Assembly (NCBI GenBank): GCA_030626265.1
Contig: DAOUPF010000057.1
Location: 1 to 7,449, forward strand
Direction of reading: 5' to 3'
Length of the DNA stretch: 7,449 nucleotides
Source of the DNA: Sulfurovum sp.
GTDB taxonomy: Bacteria; Campylobacterota; Campylobacteria; Campylobacterales; Sulfurovaceae
Of this stretch, positions 6,280 through 7,449 are shown piece after piece. The stretch's first letter is position 1. Each line of letters opens with the position of its first letter. Both the position numbers and the translations under genes were made by a program. The notes under the pieces were generated by a model that was not told where the DNA came from, did not search any database, and was given only the letters and a program-made list of their open reading frames with translations.

Positions 6280-6945
6280 ATGACAAAGAACTCAAGCAAC
6301 CAAAAATACTTTGCCGATAGAGAAGATGCAGCAGAACAACTTTTTGATTCACTACCTGCAAACTTCTTTCAAGATAGAGATAGTATGGTTATTGGACTTA
6401 GTGAAGGAGGAGTTTTTTTAGCAGATATTGTAGCTAAAAAGTTAGGTTGTAGTATGGATATACTATTAACAGAGTCTATACTATCCCCAAATAATCCAGA
6501 ACTCTCTATAGCAAAAGTGAGTGAGGTCAAAGAGATAGTCATACATAAAGCCTTGGTAGATGCCTTTGAGATAGAAGAGGAGTATGTCTATAAAGAGGCA
6601 AAAAAAGTATATGATGAAAAGATACTCTCTTATATATACAAATACAGAAAAGGTGAGCCGATACGATCGGTCAAAGATAAGGCTATTATCTTGGTAGATG
6701 AGTGTGTTGAGACGGACTTTACAGCTATGGTCGCTATCAAATCTATGATTGCACTAGGAGCCAAAAATGTATACATGGCAACACCTATACTAGATGAATC
6801 AGCTTATGAGAGTTTGACTCAGATTGGGGATGGTGTATTTTGCCCTCATCGGATAAGAGATTATATTTCGATAGAATACTACTACGAAAATCTAGATAAA
6901 CCAGAATTTAGCCAGATAGAAAGGATTTTAAATAGTTATGAATGA
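6280..6945 (+). CDS. Phosphoribosyltransferase-fold protein (COG1926-like) with degenerate PRPP motif
   Basis: This 221-residue protein aligns by motif with predicted phosphoribosyltransferases of the COG1926 type. It opens with '[16 protein letters not shown]' (10-25; family 'F.DR..AG..LA..L'), then '[20 protein letters not shown]' (37-56; family 'LPRGGVPVA..VA..LG'). '[21 protein letters not shown]' (60-80) corresponds to the family's 'D.L..RKIG.PGNPE.A.GAV'. '[20 protein letters not shown]' (134-153) occupies the PRPP-binding position, and the family's C-terminal 'YYENL' is at 201-205. The PRPP loop, normally 'VDDGIATG', reads 'VDECVETD': the second Asp, both glycines and the threonine are changed, so normal PRPP transfer is doubtful. 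The role may be regulatory or structural, which is inference. It starts 14 bases after lptD with only a weak GTGGGG-type ribosome site, and its last 8 bases overlap pnp. Confidence 0.82.
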   Translation: MTKNSSNQKYFADREDAAEQLFDSLPANFFQDRDSMVIGLSEGGVFLADIVAKKLGCSMDILLTESILSPNNPELSIAKVSEVKEIVIHKALVDAFEIEEEYVYKEAKKVYDEKILSYIYKYRKGEPIRSVKDKAIILVDECVETDFTAMVAIKSMIALGAKNVYMATPILDESAYESLTQIGDGVFCPHRIRDYISIEYYYENLDKPEFSQIERILNSYE

Positions 6946-7449
6946 AAAAATAGTAAAGATTGATATAAATAATCTTCAAGAGAGCTACACATTTGACAAG
7001 GTAGCAAAACAGGCAAGTGGTGCAGTGATGTATACACAAGGCAAGGCAGTGATACTAGCAACAGTTGCTATAGATGAGAAGGCAGTCACAGAGGACTTTT
7101 TGCCTATGACAGTGCAGTATATGGAAAAATCATACGCAGCATCCAAAATCCCTGGGGGCTTTATCAAGAGAGAGACAAAGCCAGGTGATTTTGAGACACT
7201 TACTTCTCGCATAGTAGATAGATCACTCAGACCACTATTTCCTAAAGGATTTAGATATCCAGTGTCTATTGCTGTGATGGTACTTAGTAGTGATAGTGAA
7301 GTGGATATGCAAGTAGCAGCTCTCCATGCTGCTTCAGCAGCTCTATTTGTATCAGATACTCCTGTAGCTCAAACAGTGGGAGCTGTAAGAATCGCCAAGA
7401 TAGATGGAGAGTTTGTTATCAATCCTACAAACTCACAACTAGCAAGCAG
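6938..7449 (+). CDS. pnp: Polynucleotide phosphorylase, N-terminal part (3' end outside window)
   Basis: PNPase is the trimeric phosphate-dependent 3'-5' exoribonuclease of RNA turnover. The visible 170 codons cover the first RNase PH-like domain: '[22 protein letters not shown]' (17-38) corresponds to the family's 'G....ETG..A.QA.GAV....G.T', '[21 protein letters not shown]' carries the RNA-contact 'IPG.F.RRE' motif, and '[18 protein letters not shown]' carries the highly conserved 'R..DR..RPLFP.G'. The start at 6938 overlaps the previous gene by 8 bases; the next ATG at 6942 is out of frame and stops within three codons. AAGGA at 6921-6925 can serve as the ribosome site. The reading frame stays open to the window edge, where about three quarters of the gene (second PH domain, KH and S1 domains) is expected to follow. 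Confidence 0.97.
   Translation, partial: MNEKIVKIDINNLQESYTFDKVAKQASGAVMYTQGKAVILATVAIDEKAVTEDFLPMTVQYMEKSYAASKIPGGFIKRETKPGDFETLTSRIVDRSLRPLFPKGFRYPVSIAVMVLSSDSEVDMQVAALHAASAALFVSDTPVAQTVGAVRIAKIDGEFVINPTNSQLAS

Noticed and set aside
6985..7212. 75-codon minus-strand frame inside pnp
   Set aside because: It is opposite conserved PNPase sequence with no independent support.
1..7449. Mobile element, CRISPR array, toxin-antitoxin or defence system
   Set aside because: No transposase, integrase, terminal repeats, spaced repeats or defence-type domains are visible; the content is ordinary core genome apart from the RNA and the DUF2207 gene pair.

Overview
The window looks like chromosomal DNA from a free-living campylobacterotan (epsilonproteobacterium), most likely of the Sulfurimonas/Sulfurovum type. 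The evidence is AT-rich coding with heavy ATA (Ile) and AGA (Arg) use, a PurD beginning with the 'GREYSIG' form that I associate with this phylum, and the gene order purD – RDD protein – lptD – phosphoribosyltransferase-like protein – pnp. This placement comes from sequence character and remembered gene order, not from a search.

Left part (1–1887): the 3' end of a gene resembling uroporphyrinogen-III synthase (hemD), then a small secreted protein of unknown function, then a 342-residue membrane protein. The membrane protein matches the cytoplasmic and membrane half of the DUF2207 (YciQ-type) family but lacks that family's secreted N-terminal domain.

Middle part (1888–2490): about 600 bases without a protein gene. 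The first 260 bases are very AT-rich (about 23% GC by hand count over 1921–2100) and carry a perfect 14-base palindrome. A sigma70-type -10 box at 2140–2145 then leads into a block of about 300 bases that is much richer in GC (about 47% over 2161–2340). That block has two long imperfect hairpins and a terminator-like hairpin. I call it a structured RNA gene. Its position directly upstream of purD fits the 'purD' RNA motif of epsilonproteobacteria, later linked to 6S RNA, but the length and fold do not let me prove this.

Right part (2491–7449): a tightly packed plus-strand operon. PurD catalyses a purine biosynthesis step; an RDD membrane protein follows with no gap; LptD, the outer-membrane LPS translocon, overlaps it by 8 bases. 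A COG1926-like phosphoribosyltransferase homologue with an altered PRPP motif comes next, and pnp (polynucleotide phosphorylase) overlaps that gene by 8 bases and runs off the window. The genes are functionally mixed, so the packing suggests co-transcription rather than one pathway. No mobile element, CRISPR array or defence system is visible. The most interesting parts are the structured RNA, the DUF2207 protein without its N-terminal domain, and the degenerate phosphoribosyltransferase.
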